Below are positions 15,183 through 23,438 of a stretch of 64,000 nucleotides of DNA, piece by piece. Origin of the DNA: Leeia speluncae (GTDB lineage Bacteria > Pseudomonadota > Gammaproteobacteria > Burkholderiales > Leeiaceae). The translations under genes and the position numbers were made by a program. The notes beneath the pieces are model-generated. The model ran no database searches. It had not been told where the DNA came from and was given only the letters and a program-made list of their open reading frames with translations. The DNA is taken from contig NZ_JAJBZT010000006.1 of the NCBI RefSeq assembly GCF_020564625.1, forward strand, positions 124,001 through 188,000, written 5' to 3'. Each line of letters begins with the position of its first letter. Positions within the stretch are counted from its first letter, which is position 1.

Positions 15183-15211
15183 ATAGTACACGTATATTCT
15201 AGACGTATAAA
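15183..15211 (-). promoter_or_regulatory. Candidate promoter of the Mnt-like gene
   Basis: On the minus strand TTTATA (15211-15206) and TACTAT (15188-15183) are 17 bases apart, and the ATG follows six bases after the -10 box. Two direct ACGTATA copies (15190-15196 and 15203-15209) lie inside and may be repressor contact sites. Confidence 0.4.
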
Positions 15212-15226
15212 TAAACCACCGTGGTG

Positions 15227-15255
15227 TTGCACGTGGTTCATTGTGAGTGTATAGT
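15227..15255 (+). promoter_or_regulatory. Promoter of the Arc-like/antirepressor operon
   Basis: TTGCAC (15227-15232) and TATAGT (15250-15255) are separated by exactly 17 bases, a near-consensus sigma-70 promoter. It corresponds in position to the Pant promoter of P22. Confidence 0.65.
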
Positions 15256-15261
15256 GCATTC

Positions 15262-15280
15262 ATGGATCACGGTGATCCAT
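15262..15280. promoter_or_regulatory. 19-bp perfect palindrome, candidate repressor operator
   Basis: ATGGATCAC (15262-15270), a central G, and GTGATCCAT (15272-15280). It covers the expected transcription start and early leader of the Arc-like operon, so a bound ribbon-helix-helix dimer pair would block the antirepressor transcript. Confidence 0.6.
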
Positions 15281-15297
15281 TAAAAAAGGATATTAAA

Positions 15298-15459
15298 ATG
15301 AAGAAGCCTGAAACACCATTTTCCCTGCGTTTAGTTGAAACAGAGAAAGAGTGGCTTGAAAAGCAAGCCGATGCACAAGAAAGAAGTATGAACTGGATCG
15401 TTCGAAATTTGATCAAGGAGGCAATGAAAAATGAAGCGAAGCAACAACAAGCGGCCTGA
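15298..15459 (+). CDS. Arc-like ribbon-helix-helix repressor
   Basis: 53 residues from ATG 15298 with AAAAGGA upstream, the same length as P22 Arc. The strand ETPFSLRLVETEKEWLEKQA and the helix turn RSMNWIVRNLIKEAM fit the Arc/Mnt fold; residues of the strand face DNA. In P22 Arc damps the arc-ant operon. The antirepressor gene follows directly, and an alternative antirepressor start overlaps this frame. The opposite gene encodes the Mnt-like partner. Confidence 0.85.
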   Translation: MKKPETPFSLRLVETEKEWLEKQADAQERSMNWIVRNLIKEAMKNEAKQQQAA

Positions 15460-15532
15460 AATGAGAAACGCCCCACTGGCGGCAACCGGTGAGGCGTTGA
15501 ATGCAAAGTATCCGACTAAAGGAAACTATGAG

Positions 15533-16402
15533 ATGAATAATACCACAGCACTAACTTTTGGCAACACAACTTTTGATGTAGTTCAGCGTGATGGTCAGCA
15601 GTGGTTGCAGTCTGTGGATATTGCCAATGCTCTTGGCTATAAGGATGATAGTTCAATTCGTCGCATTTACGACCGCAATTATGATGAGTTTTCTCCCGAG
15701 ATGACCCAGACGGTCAAATTGACCGTCAGTAATGAAAACAAGGAGTTACAGTACAAAACTGTGCGAATTTTCTCTCTTCGCGGTGCTCACTTACTGTCTA
15801 TGTTTGCCCGTACCACTGTTGCAAAAGCTTTCCGCAAGTGGGTCTTGGATATTCTGGATCAGTATGTAAATGAAGGTGTGGCAGTTAATCCGAACTACCG
15901 CAAGGCAGAAACCCGTAAAGCGTTACCGAACGGATTAACCATTGAGCAGCAAGAGGTGGTTAAGGCTCATCACCGCACATTGGTCCTAGCTGCACCAAAA
16001 GACAAGCAGGCACGGCTGGCGATTCGCTTGTGGTCATCTGTAAAAAGCAAGTTTGGTGTTAGTTATAAAGAAGTGCCGCCCGATGATTTCGCAGAAGTGA
16101 TTAGCTTGATGAGTCGTGAGGCGGTGTTTGGTGAGTATTTGCCAAAAGAGACAGCCGAACTAACTGTCAGTATCTCTGCTAATGATGCGCACAACCTGTA
16201 TTGCTTGCTGTCCATCATCGAAATAGTAAAGCCAGTTCATGACGAGGTTTATAGAGCTTTGAGCATATTGCACTCTCCCTTAGCTGGCAGGATGAAATCA
16301 GCATATGTAGAACCATATGCCACAGCTAAGGTCTTGCATCGGGTCAAGTTGAGTTGCGAGCCGTTTTATCGAAAGTCAGTTGACATCATACCCATCCTTT
16401 AG
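15533..16402 (+). CDS. BRO-domain phage antirepressor (Ant-like)
   Basis: 289 residues from ATG 15533 (AAAGGA nine bases upstream); an in-frame ATG at 15431 inside the Arc-like gene, with AAGGAGG upstream, would add 34 residues. Residues 1-110 form a BRO-N domain: ALTFGNTTFDVVQRDGQQWLQSVDIANALGYKDDSSIRRIYDRN...KTVRIFSLRGAHLLSMFARTTVAKAFRKWVLDILD. The rest is helical with no known domain. By analogy with P22 Ant it would inactivate the main repressor, which is not in the window, and promote induction. A terminator follows. Confidence 0.85.
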   Translation: MNNTTALTFGNTTFDVVQRDGQQWLQSVDIANALGYKDDSSIRRIYDRNYDEFSPEMTQTVKLTVSNENKELQYKTVRIFSLRGAHLLSMFARTTVAKAFRKWVLDILDQYVNEGVAVNPNYRKAETRKALPNGLTIEQQEVVKAHHRTLVLAAPKDKQARLAIRLWSSVKSKFGVSYKEVPPDDFAEVISLMSREAVFGEYLPKETAELTVSISANDAHNLYCLLSIIEIVKPVHDEVYRALSILHSPLAGRMKSAYVEPYATAKVLHRVKLSCEPFYRKSVDIIPIL

Positions 16403-16424
16403 GATTGGACAAGTTGTTTGATAG

Positions 16425-16452
16425 GGCTCGGATTAATCCGGGCCTTTCTTCT
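16425..16452 (+). terminator. Terminator after antirepressor gene
   Basis: GGCTCGGA (16425-16432) pairs with TCCGGGCC (16437-16444, one G-T pair), loop TTAA, followed by a T-rich run. The tail chaperone ribosome site comes immediately after. Confidence 0.65.
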
Positions 16453-16467
16453 TTTTAGGAGTAGGAA

Positions 16468-16794
16468 ATGCGTAAAGTTGAGTCGCTAAATACGAATGCT
16501 GGTGAGTTACTTTTAAAGGAAATGACCGTACAAGAAATTCAGGCAATGATTAAAAACGCCGATTCACATGAGGGCGAGTTTGATTTAGTTGGCTCACTAA
16601 TCTCCGACAAATTTACGCTATCAGAGTTGGCTTATATGGTCGAGGGTAGTCCTGATTTTGGAGCGTTAACACAAACGGATCTAGATGCGCTGGAGGAGCA
16701 ATTAACCAAGCTAAACCCGCGTTTTTTCGCTTTGAAAGATCGAGTGCGGAACATGGTCGCGGTGGATCGAGAAACGAGTTTGGGCGGCAATTAG
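16468..16794 (+). CDS. Tail assembly chaperone, G-like (unshifted product)
   Basis: A 108-residue acidic protein (TVQEIQAMIKNADSHEGEFDLVGSLISDKFTLSELAYM...LDALEEQLTKLNPRFFALKD) starting behind AGGAG. It lies between the tail tube and tape measure genes, the fixed place of tail assembly chaperones in siphoviruses. Near the 3' end is a slippery heptamer TTTGGGC at 16779-16785 in the phase required for -1 slippage, three codons before the stop. The frame-shifted continuation is annotated separately. The protein would coat the tape measure during tail assembly and is not expected in virions. Confidence 0.75.
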   Translation: MRKVESLNTNAGELLLKEMTVQEIQAMIKNADSHEGEFDLVGSLISDKFTLSELAYMVEGSPDFGALTQTDLDALEEQLTKLNPRFFALKDRVRNMVAVDRETSLGGN

Positions 16795-16898
16795 CTCATT
16801 CAGTCTTCTATCTAATCAGCCAAGGCCATATCAATGCTTGGTCATATCCATTCGATGTTTTTTTGAGTGCGTTAGAGTTTTTGCAGCGTTCTCAATAG
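16468..16898 (+). CDS. Tail assembly chaperone, GT-like -1 frameshift fusion
   Basis: Slippage by -1 on TTTGGGC (16779-16785) joins the first 105 codons to a 38-codon extension ending at TAG 16896-16898, giving about 143 residues. The extension reads LAHSVFYLISQGHINAWSYP then FDVFLSALEFLQRSQ. This aromatic, helical sequence resembles the T part of lambda-like G-T chaperones and has no start codon of its own. The heptamer follows the X-XXY-YYZ rule exactly. Programmed frameshifting at this gene pair is a conserved feature of long-tailed phages, so the call rests on sequence, frame and position together. Confidence 0.75.
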
Positions 16899-17062
16899 TG
16901 TGTGCGTTGATTGGTTTTTCTCTTGAAGCTCATTAAAAAGCAAGCGGTAATGATGATGCTGGTTGCAAATGGTGGGATACCAATCAAGCTAAAGAGAAAG
17001 TAAACCGCTGACCCCGCAAAAAGTATCGTAGCAAAAATAAATGGAAGAAGAATGATAGGCAT
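16892..17062 (-). CDS. Possible reverse-strand two-helix membrane protein
   Basis: A 56-residue minus-strand frame with two long hydrophobic helices (ILLPFIFATILFAGSAVYFLF and PFATSIIITACFLM) and a basic tail (FKRKTNQRTHY), a plausible inner-membrane topology. It fills the unusual 172-base gap between the chaperone fusion and the tape measure gene. No ribosome binding site is visible, so it may be chance. Confidence 0.35.
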   Translation of the reverse strand: MPIILLPFIFATILFAGSAVYFLFSLIGIPPFATSIIITACFLMSFKRKTNQRTHY

Positions 17063-17070
17063 GGTGTTTT

Positions 17071-20000
17071 ATGAGTAAAGAATTGGCTGTATCGGTAAGA
17101 CTGACAGGTGATGCTTCTGATTTTACCAAGGCGTTAAAGGTTGTCGAGTCTAGCTATGATTCAACCATGGCGAGTTTGTCCGGATCATTAAAAAAACTAC
17201 AATTGTATGGTCGGTTGCAAACTGATGCAAGGGCTGCTGCAAATGTATGGTTTGAAGCAAAAAAACAGCTTCAAGCCTTAAATGACGCTGCGGCTAAAAC
17301 GGGTAGTGACATACCTTTTTTGAATGCAGCTATTGATAAAGCAGCGGCAGAAGCGGAAAAGGCTAAGGCCGCCTTTGATCGTAAAAAAACAGCGTTAACA
17401 ACGCTGCGTGGAGAGTTAAAAGCGGCGGGGATCGATACCAAGAGCTATTCCGATGCAATCACGCAAGTAAAGTCAAAAATGGAGGGGTTAAAGCTTGCAC
17501 CTCTTGGATTGACTGATGCTAGAAGTGCCTTAGGTATTCGATCAACAGCGGATATTCAGGCTGAAATCAATTACCTAGTTAAATCGCAGTCATTAATTCG
17601 AGCGAATACGACCGATTGGAAAGAGCTGGCAAGGGCTCAAGAGGCGGGTGGTAATCGTTTAAAGACGCTTTATCAAGAATTAAATGGTGGTGCTGAGCCA
17701 GTAAATGCGGTCACGTTAGGCTTTACTAAACTGCAAAAAACAATTCTAGGGGTGACGACCGCATATTTTGCGTTGATGCCTGCATTGAATGCGGTTAAGA
17801 AGGTCGTAGAGGTTGCCGCCCAGTTCGAGCAATTAGAAATCCGCATGAAGGCAGTGATGGGGTCTGCTGCCGCTGGTCAGCAAGCCTTCGCATGGGTAAA
17901 GGATTTTGCAGCTAGAACACCTTTTCAGGTGACTGAGGTTGCAGATGCATTTAATCGGTTGCGTAGCTTTGGGCTAGATCCGATGGACGGCACCATGCAG
18001 GTCATTACAGATCAGTCCGCTAAGCTTGGCGGTGGCATGGAAACCCTAAATGGTATTACGTTAGCGGTTGGTCAGGCATGGGCAAAAGGTAAGTTGCAGG
18101 GTGAGGAAATCATGCAGCTTGTCGAGCGAGGTGTTCCTGTCTGGGATTTGCTTAGCAAGGCAACAGGAAAAACCTCTGAAGAATTGATGACCTTAAGTGC
18201 TAACGGTGAGCTTGGTCGCGATGTAATCAAGAAACTGCTGGCTGAAATGGGTAAGGCTTCCGCAGGTGCGGCAAATGACCAGATGGCGACATGGAATGGC
18301 TTGGTCAGTAATGCGATTGATTTATGGAATGAGTTTTTAGATGCAATCGGCAAGGCGGGCTTGCTGAAAGAGTTAAAAGACATCCTGAATGAGCTGATTC
18401 AGAAGTTCAAAGAGTTAAAGGATTCCGGTGAATTAGAAGAATGGGCTCAGAAAATTAGTGATGCGGTTAGTGGGGCGGTCACTGTCGTTGAAACTTTTGC
18501 AAAAGGGGCTGTAGCACTAGCGGGGGCCTCATCTTATGCTGTGCCAGCCGTGGCAACTTTGGCGACTGCTTTTGGGGTAGCCAAGTTGGCGCAATTTGGT
18601 ACTGGCTTGGCTAGGGCGGTGATTGGTGTTGAAGCGATCGGATCGGCATCTGGTGGCGCTGGTGTGATGATCGGTTCGGCGGTTAGATCTGCGGTTTTAT
18701 TCGGAGCATCGCTAGCTAGTTGGCCGCTGGTAGTGACTGTTGGGGCGGTGGTTGGCCTTGGCGTGGCATTAAAAGGGCCGGCAGATCGTGCAATCGAGCT
18801 ACAAAAGCAGATTAATAAACTAACCGATGATTTTATTCGACTGCATAAGGAGCTTGATAACAATAGTTATGGCGGAGCCATTCTAGATAAAAGTCAGTTT
18901 TCTTCAATGACTAGCGCGGACTTAACGGAATACCGGCAAGGTCTGAAAGCAAAGTATGACCTTTACCTGAATGCGATGCAGCAGGCGATTGCAAAAGGCG
19001 ATGATCAGGCATGGGCAGCGGCGAATACCGAGCGCGCCAGATACGCTCAGGCGCTACAGGATCTCGGTAGTTACCAGACTAAGCGAGTCCAAATGGAATC
19101 GCAGTATGCGGATGGTGTGAATGCTATTCGTAAAGGGATGATTTCCGGTCTTGAAGCGGCATTGGCTGCTGAGAAAAAGCAGCTTGATAAAGCGACGCAG
19201 CAGTTATCTGATGCAGTGAATGCGAGAAAGCAGGCTGCAGATCGTTGGAAGTCCATTTCCGCTGATTTAACTGGTGGTGGAAAAAGTGCCGATGAACTCA
19301 ATGTTCTTGATGTTCAAGAGCAAATGACTAAGACGCGATCGGCGGCGGTAGCGGCTAACCAAAGCGGTTCAACTGAAGATATTGAGAAAGCTAAGCAGCA
19401 ATTCGATGCGCTGGCCAAGATGATTCAAGATGCCAATTCGGCTGGGAAAATTGGATCAGATATTTTAGGTGAGTACGCAAAAGAAGCCGCAAAACTTGAA
19501 GACCAAATTGGTGCAAAGCAAGAGGATAACGCTAAAACCCAGGTAGAAAAAGCGACTGAGATGATTAAAGAGATCGAAACCAAGTTGGAGGTGGTGAAGA
19601 ATATCCAAATCGGTTTTAGTACAGAAAAAGCAATGCTTGATCTGGACTCGATCATGCAGAAGTTTAAAGAAAAAGTCGGTGCTGGGATAACGATTCCTGT
19701 TACAGCTCAGCAATCAAGTGCCTCGTCTACTCCTGCTGCACAAAAAAATGCAACTGGTGGCTATATTTCAGGGGAGGGAGGACCGACCGATGACAAGATT
19801 CTATCGTGGCTATCAAACGGTGAATATGTCGTAAAAGCCTCTAGTGTATCGTCTCTTGGGCGAAGTGCTTTGGAATACATCAACCGCTATGGTTCGTTGC
19901 CAAAGTTTGCCGTGGGTGGGCTAGTTCGTTCTGCGCCTTCGCTTGTATCAAGAATTGCTTCGGCAATGCCTGATATTCCTGAGATGGTCGGTGCGAATTC

Positions 20001-20130
20001 TAGTTCAGCATTGCATCCAATTCATTTGACGTTGCCTTCTGGAGATTCAATTTCTCTCAGTGCAACACCAGATCAAGCGAGTGAGTTGGGTAGGGCGATC
20101 AAATTAGCGCGATTAAGATTGGGGGTCTGA
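17071..20130 (+). CDS. Tail tape measure protein
   Basis: 1019 residues. The start MSKELAVSVRLTGDASDFTKALK is typical. A long coiled coil covers about residues 25-120. The tape measure domain is at about 245-400 (FEQLEIRMKAVMGSAAAGQQAF...FAARTPFQVTEVADAFNRLRSFGLDP...KGKLQGEEIMQLVERGVPVWDLL). An Ala/Gly/Val-rich hydrophobic region at about 475-570 may insert into the host membrane on injection. More coiled coil lies at 690-860, and the ending block GGPTDDKILSWLSNGEYVVKASSV is near 905-930. The length sets the tail length; about 1000 residues suggests a tail near 150 nm by the usual rule. The stop overlaps the next start. Confidence 0.95.
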   Translation: MSKELAVSVRLTGDASDFTKALKVVESSYDSTMASLSGSLKKLQLYGRLQTDARAAANVWFEAKKQLQALNDAAAKTGSDIPFLNAAIDKAAAEAEKAKAAFDRKKTALTTLRGELKAAGIDTKSYSDAITQVKSKMEGLKLAPLGLTDARSALGIRSTADIQAEINYLVKSQSLIRANTTDWKELARAQEAGGNRLKTLYQELNGGAEPVNAVTLGFTKLQKTILGVTTAYFALMPALNAVKKVVEVAAQFEQLEIRMKAVMGSAAAGQQAFAWVKDFAARTPFQVTEVADAFNRLRSFGLDPMDGTMQVITDQSAKLGGGMETLNGITLAVGQAWAKGKLQGEEIMQLVERGVPVWDLLSKATGKTSEELMTLSANGELGRDVIKKLLAEMGKASAGAANDQMATWNGLVSNAIDLWNEFLDAIGKAGLLKELKDILNELIQKFKELKDSGELEEWAQKISDAVSGAVTVVETFAKGAVALAGASSYAVPAVATLATAFGVAKLAQFGTGLARAVIGVEAIGSASGGAGVMIGSAVRSAVLFGASLASWPLVVTVGAVVGLGVALKGPADRAIELQKQINKLTDDFIRLHKELDNNSYGGAILDKSQFSSMTSADLTEYRQGLKAKYDLYLNAMQQAIAKGDDQAWAAANTERARYAQALQDLGSYQTKRVQMESQYADGVNAIRKGMISGLEAALAAEKKQLDKATQQLSDAVNARKQAADRWKSISADLTGGGKSADELNVLDVQEQMTKTRSAAVAANQSGSTEDIEKAKQQFDALAKMIQDANSAGKIGSDILGEYAKEAAKLEDQIGAKQEDNAKTQVEKATEMIKEIETKLEVVKNIQIGFSTEKAMLDLDSIMQKFKEKVGAGITIPVTAQQSSASSTPAAQKNATGGYISGEGGPTDDKILSWLSNGEYVVKASSVSSLGRSALEYINRYGSLPKFAVGGLVRSAPSLVSRIASAMPDIPEMVGANSSSALHPIHLTLPSGDSISLSATPDQASELGRAIKLARLRLGV

Positions 20131-20636
20131 TGATTTCGCTAAAATTCGATGGTATAGGTGTTCCTCTGGATACTTTGCATGATATTCAACAGAACTATGC
20201 GAATGTAGATGGTGGAATGAAGTCTGTGCGGACATTGAATGGCCGGCTATCCGTCACCTCTTTGTGGAAAAAGCTAAAAACAACTATCTCAGGAAATGGC
20301 TGGAGGCCATCTGATAGTGGGATGTATCGAGGCCGGCAAGTTGTACTTTCCTGCATTCAGCCAAGGGCGATAGATAGTCTTGCACGCACTTTTGAGATTC
20401 CTTTAGCTAGGCGAATGGATGAAGGTATTAAGGCATTTGCTCAGGTAAATGGTGAATACTTGCCTATTGGCTTTTCTCAATCAGGACAAAGTGTTCTTGT
20501 CGACGAGAATATAGCAGCTACTTCCTATCGGGTGATGTACTGGCCAGAGCTATTGGTTTGTGTCATGGATGTCTCTGAAGCATTTAATCATGCGAGTGGG
20601 GATTACAGTTGGCAATTGACCTTAGAAGAAGTGTAA
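20130..20636 (+). CDS. Tail tip protein downstream of tape measure
   Basis: A 168-residue protein beginning inside the tape measure stop codon (TGATG). It is beta-rich (MISLKFDGIGVPLDTLHDIQQNYANVDGGMKSVRTLNGRLSVTSLWKKLKTTISGNGW) and ends GDYSWQLTLEEV. It holds the usual position of the distal tail protein or a small tip adaptor. No family-defining motif is recognised, so only a general tail role is assigned. A terminator and a new ribosome site follow. Confidence 0.6.
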   Translation: MISLKFDGIGVPLDTLHDIQQNYANVDGGMKSVRTLNGRLSVTSLWKKLKTTISGNGWRPSDSGMYRGRQVVLSCIQPRAIDSLARTFEIPLARRMDEGIKAFAQVNGEYLPIGFSQSGQSVLVDENIAATSYRVMYWPELLVCVMDVSEAFNHASGDYSWQLTLEEV

Positions 20637-20658
20637 GCGTAAATAAATGAACGAAATG

Positions 20659-20683
20659 AAACCCGCCTAGTGCGGGTTTTTTA
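20659..20683 (+). terminator. Hairpin terminator before tail gene at 20697
   Basis: ACCCGC (20661-20666) pairs with GCGGGT (20672-20677), followed by six Ts. A 20-base segment (20671-20690) including the downstream GGAG is repeated exactly at 25237-25256. Confidence 0.8.
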
Positions 20684-20696
20684 TTTGGAGTTTTCC

Positions 20697-21398
20697 ATGG
20701 TTATGTCTGTTTGGATGAACAACTATCAAACCACGTTATCTGCAGAGTTACTAGCTGGTGCAACAAGTTTGACGGGGCTACTTGCTGAATCAGAAGTGGA
20801 AACCATGCTCGTGAATGCAGCTGGCGACTATCAAGTCTGGTTAACGATTGTTTCACCCGATAACAGTTTGAAAGAGGTGGTGCTTTGGGATGGGACTACA
20901 CTCACCCGTAAAGCGGATCGGATCAGTACAGATTGGATTGGATCGGTTGGGCCATTTGACTTTCCGGCAGGTAGCAAGGTGTATTGCGATATGCCGCAAG
21001 TGGTGTTGGCGAATTTAGAGAATGCCGTTGCTAGTCTACCTAAGTTTGATTGGCAGAATGAACTAACTCCCATCAATGGGCGAGTTGATCTGTCGCCTCA
21101 AGGGGCTTATCGCCTAAATATCGGTGGGTTATATCTGCCAATCACTGTGCCGGCTTCGACGTTAGATTGGTGCCTAATGGATGCCTCTGCAGGTACAGAG
21201 TCTTACAGTTTCTTTGATGATCAAAATGGCCCACCTAGCGGCCTGATTCAGTCAGATGGTTCTCCATGGACATGGATATTTAGTGAGCAATTGCCAGGGG
21301 TGATTGTGCAAGGTGTGCCATTGATGCGTTATGGGCCTGCAAGTTTATTTGTCGTGACACAAGCAATTGCGCTGCCTGATACGCTTTTGTATCTATAA
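20697..21398 (+). CDS. Tail tip structural protein, function unknown
   Basis: 233 residues from ATG 20697 with GGAG six bases upstream; the longer frame begins inside the terminator. The first half is beta-rich and resembles a small virion adaptor (LLAGATSLTGLLAESEVETMLVNAAGDYQVWLTIVSPDNSLKEVVLWDGTTLTRK...WIGSVGPFDFPAGSKVYCDMPQVVLANLE). This fits a fibre attachment or bacteriophage tip domain. The C-terminal part has no known pattern. It precedes the large hub-like protein by 13 bases. Confidence 0.5.
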   Translation: MVMSVWMNNYQTTLSAELLAGATSLTGLLAESEVETMLVNAAGDYQVWLTIVSPDNSLKEVVLWDGTTLTRKADRISTDWIGSVGPFDFPAGSKVYCDMPQVVLANLENAVASLPKFDWQNELTPINGRVDLSPQGAYRLNIGGLYLPITVPASTLDWCLMDASAGTESYSFFDDQNGPPSGLIQSDGSPWTWIFSEQLPGVIVQGVPLMRYGPASLFVVTQAIALPDTLLYL

Positions 21399-21411
21399 GT
21401 AAAGGTCAATC

Positions 21412-23430
21412 ATGTTAAACAGTGGTGGATTACTCATTGCCCCATTGAATGGCTATCCAGAAAGCAATGCAGGCGGATCGACTAAAGTAGTATTGCCACT
21501 CGCTGTATTTGTCGGTTCTGCGCATGGACGATCAAGCTTGCCATTGTCGATACAGTTACACCGCTATGGTCGTCTAACGCTCCCGATTCACATCACGGTA
21601 CCGCAATCAGGTAAGTTAACGTTGCCGATTGCGCTGCAAGTGTTACCGCCAGAAGCGTTGGCGGAGACACAGGCTTGGTCTCTTCGTTTGCTGATTGGTG
21701 GTATTGATTTCTCAGCTCATCTTATCGGCCAATGTCGAGTCGAGATGGAGGAAGGAACCCAGAGGGTCATGCAATGCCAACTGGAAGGGCCACAAGATAT
21801 TGCATCCTTATCCGGTCAATCAGTCGTACTTGATCTGCTAAAAACTGGCGGTAGTATCCGCTTGTTTTCTGGATCAGTGGAATTGCCCGAGTTAGCCATC
21901 TCTCAGCAAGTGATTACGCTTTCTTGTGTAGATAATCGCCGTAAATTATTGGCAAATGCAGATAGAGCAACACTTGCCGAATGGTTGGGGGGGTATTGGT
22001 CTCCTGCCGTATTTTCTAGTGAGGCAAATAGTCTCCAATATGCAGAGGATCGGCTATCGACGGTTGCGGCTTCCTTTGACTTGGATGTGTATGGCCAACC
22101 GCGTCTCACTAACTGGCAATCGGCGGTTACCCCTCACTTTACCGTTGATGAGTCACTCATTTGGGGAGATGTGGAACCCGTGATTGAGTTCTCTCGACGT
22201 GCAGAAATGAAGAATTCTGTGACAGCAGCGTTTCAATATCGATATCAACGATTGCGAACTTATCGTCATGAGGTCTCATGGGATATGGGGATAAGCCTAC
22301 GCGACTTCCTTGTCTATGAGAAAAGGATTGCAGGGACACAGTATGCCTTACAGCCAAAGTGGTTAACGCCCACTAGGGAATTGTTTACTAGTGCGGTGGA
22401 TTCTACCTCTTGGCATTTGTCTGCTGCGTTCTGGCGGTCACAACCGCCTTCGCAAATTATCTCTGTGCCGATTGATTGGACGGTATGGGATTACAGTCTT
22501 GCCTGGGTCAATCATTACACGGCTGCAGATGATCCTAACTGTTGGGGGGCGAGACTTGTACTGAATCACAAGGTCGCGCAAACCGTCACAGAAACGTGGG
22601 CAATTAGTGTCGAGGCGACCGATTCCATCAATAAGTTTGGCAAGCTGGAGGGCGAGGTTTCTGGTGGAAATTTAGAAGCAGCGTTTGATAGCAGTACGTG
22701 GGAGTCTGATTTTAGTGATACCACCTCAATACCAATCAGTTACACCGATTGGTCGGAAGGCGGTATTCGGGTGCAAATGAATAGCCAAGGTTTGCCAGCA
22801 AGTTTGATCGACCAAACCGAAATAACCGATGCGACTCGCCAAGATGCGAATCTTGCCATTCAGACCATCGCTGCGATTGCGAAGGCTAGTATGTTATCAA
22901 CTCATCGCCAAACGCATGTGACATGGAAAACCGCTTGCATGCCCTTTGTGGATGTAGACCAAACCGGACAGCTAGATATTCGACATTTACAAGGGAAAGG
23001 TAAAGTCTCACGCCTAGTCCATTTGTTTGATATTGAGACAGGAGAAGCTTCTACAGAGACGCGAATTAGTCTTTTTGCGGATATCGCGGTAGGGACGATA
23101 GAAGAGGAAGCATTGGCTGCGCCGGAAGTGCCTGTAGTGACAGTTGTACAAAAGGCAACGGCAGCAACCATTGCAACAGCAGCCGAACCGGAAAGCTCCG
23201 TGACGAATCAACAAAAAGAATTAATTGAACATATCTGGCGTTCTAAAGGCGGGGTCGTAATTAGCTTAAAGGTCAAAGAAATCCCGATCTTAGATGATCA
23301 GCCTCGCTATACCAATACCGTTGCAGTGAATACGCCCGCCATTGATGCGGCGGACACCGACCCATTGGACCTCTCTTTCAGCTATGAACATTTGGTGGCG
23401 ATCCCATTTGATCCGGTCACTTTTAATTAG
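21412..23430 (+). CDS. Large tail tip protein, probable baseplate hub
   Basis: A 672-residue protein. After an N-terminal beta region with repeated LPI/LTLPI strands (residues 20-80) comes a segment reminiscent of tail hub domains: FSAHLIGQCRVEMEEGTQRVMQCQLEG...SVVLDLLKTGGSIRLFSGSVELPELAISQQVITLSCVDNRRKLLANAD. This is the strand order seen in gp27/gpD-type hubs. Further on, YAEDRLSTVAASFDLDVYGQPRLTNW introduces the second half. The C-terminal 130 residues include an Ala/Thr linker and a beta-rich end. The role as tail hub or Tal protein is inferred from pattern and from its position three genes after the tape measure. Confidence 0.55.
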   Translation: MLNSGGLLIAPLNGYPESNAGGSTKVVLPLAVFVGSAHGRSSLPLSIQLHRYGRLTLPIHITVPQSGKLTLPIALQVLPPEALAETQAWSLRLLIGGIDFSAHLIGQCRVEMEEGTQRVMQCQLEGPQDIASLSGQSVVLDLLKTGGSIRLFSGSVELPELAISQQVITLSCVDNRRKLLANADRATLAEWLGGYWSPAVFSSEANSLQYAEDRLSTVAASFDLDVYGQPRLTNWQSAVTPHFTVDESLIWGDVEPVIEFSRRAEMKNSVTAAFQYRYQRLRTYRHEVSWDMGISLRDFLVYEKRIAGTQYALQPKWLTPTRELFTSAVDSTSWHLSAAFWRSQPPSQIISVPIDWTVWDYSLAWVNHYTAADDPNCWGARLVLNHKVAQTVTETWAISVEATDSINKFGKLEGEVSGGNLEAAFDSSTWESDFSDTTSIPISYTDWSEGGIRVQMNSQGLPASLIDQTEITDATRQDANLAIQTIAAIAKASMLSTHRQTHVTWKTACMPFVDVDQTGQLDIRHLQGKGKVSRLVHLFDIETGEASTETRISLFADIAVGTIEEEALAAPEVPVVTVVQKATAATIATAAEPESSVTNQQKELIEHIWRSKGGVVISLKVKEIPILDDQPRYTNTVAVNTPAIDAADTDPLDLSFSYEHLVAIPFDPVTFN

Positions 23431-23438
23431 GAATCGAT

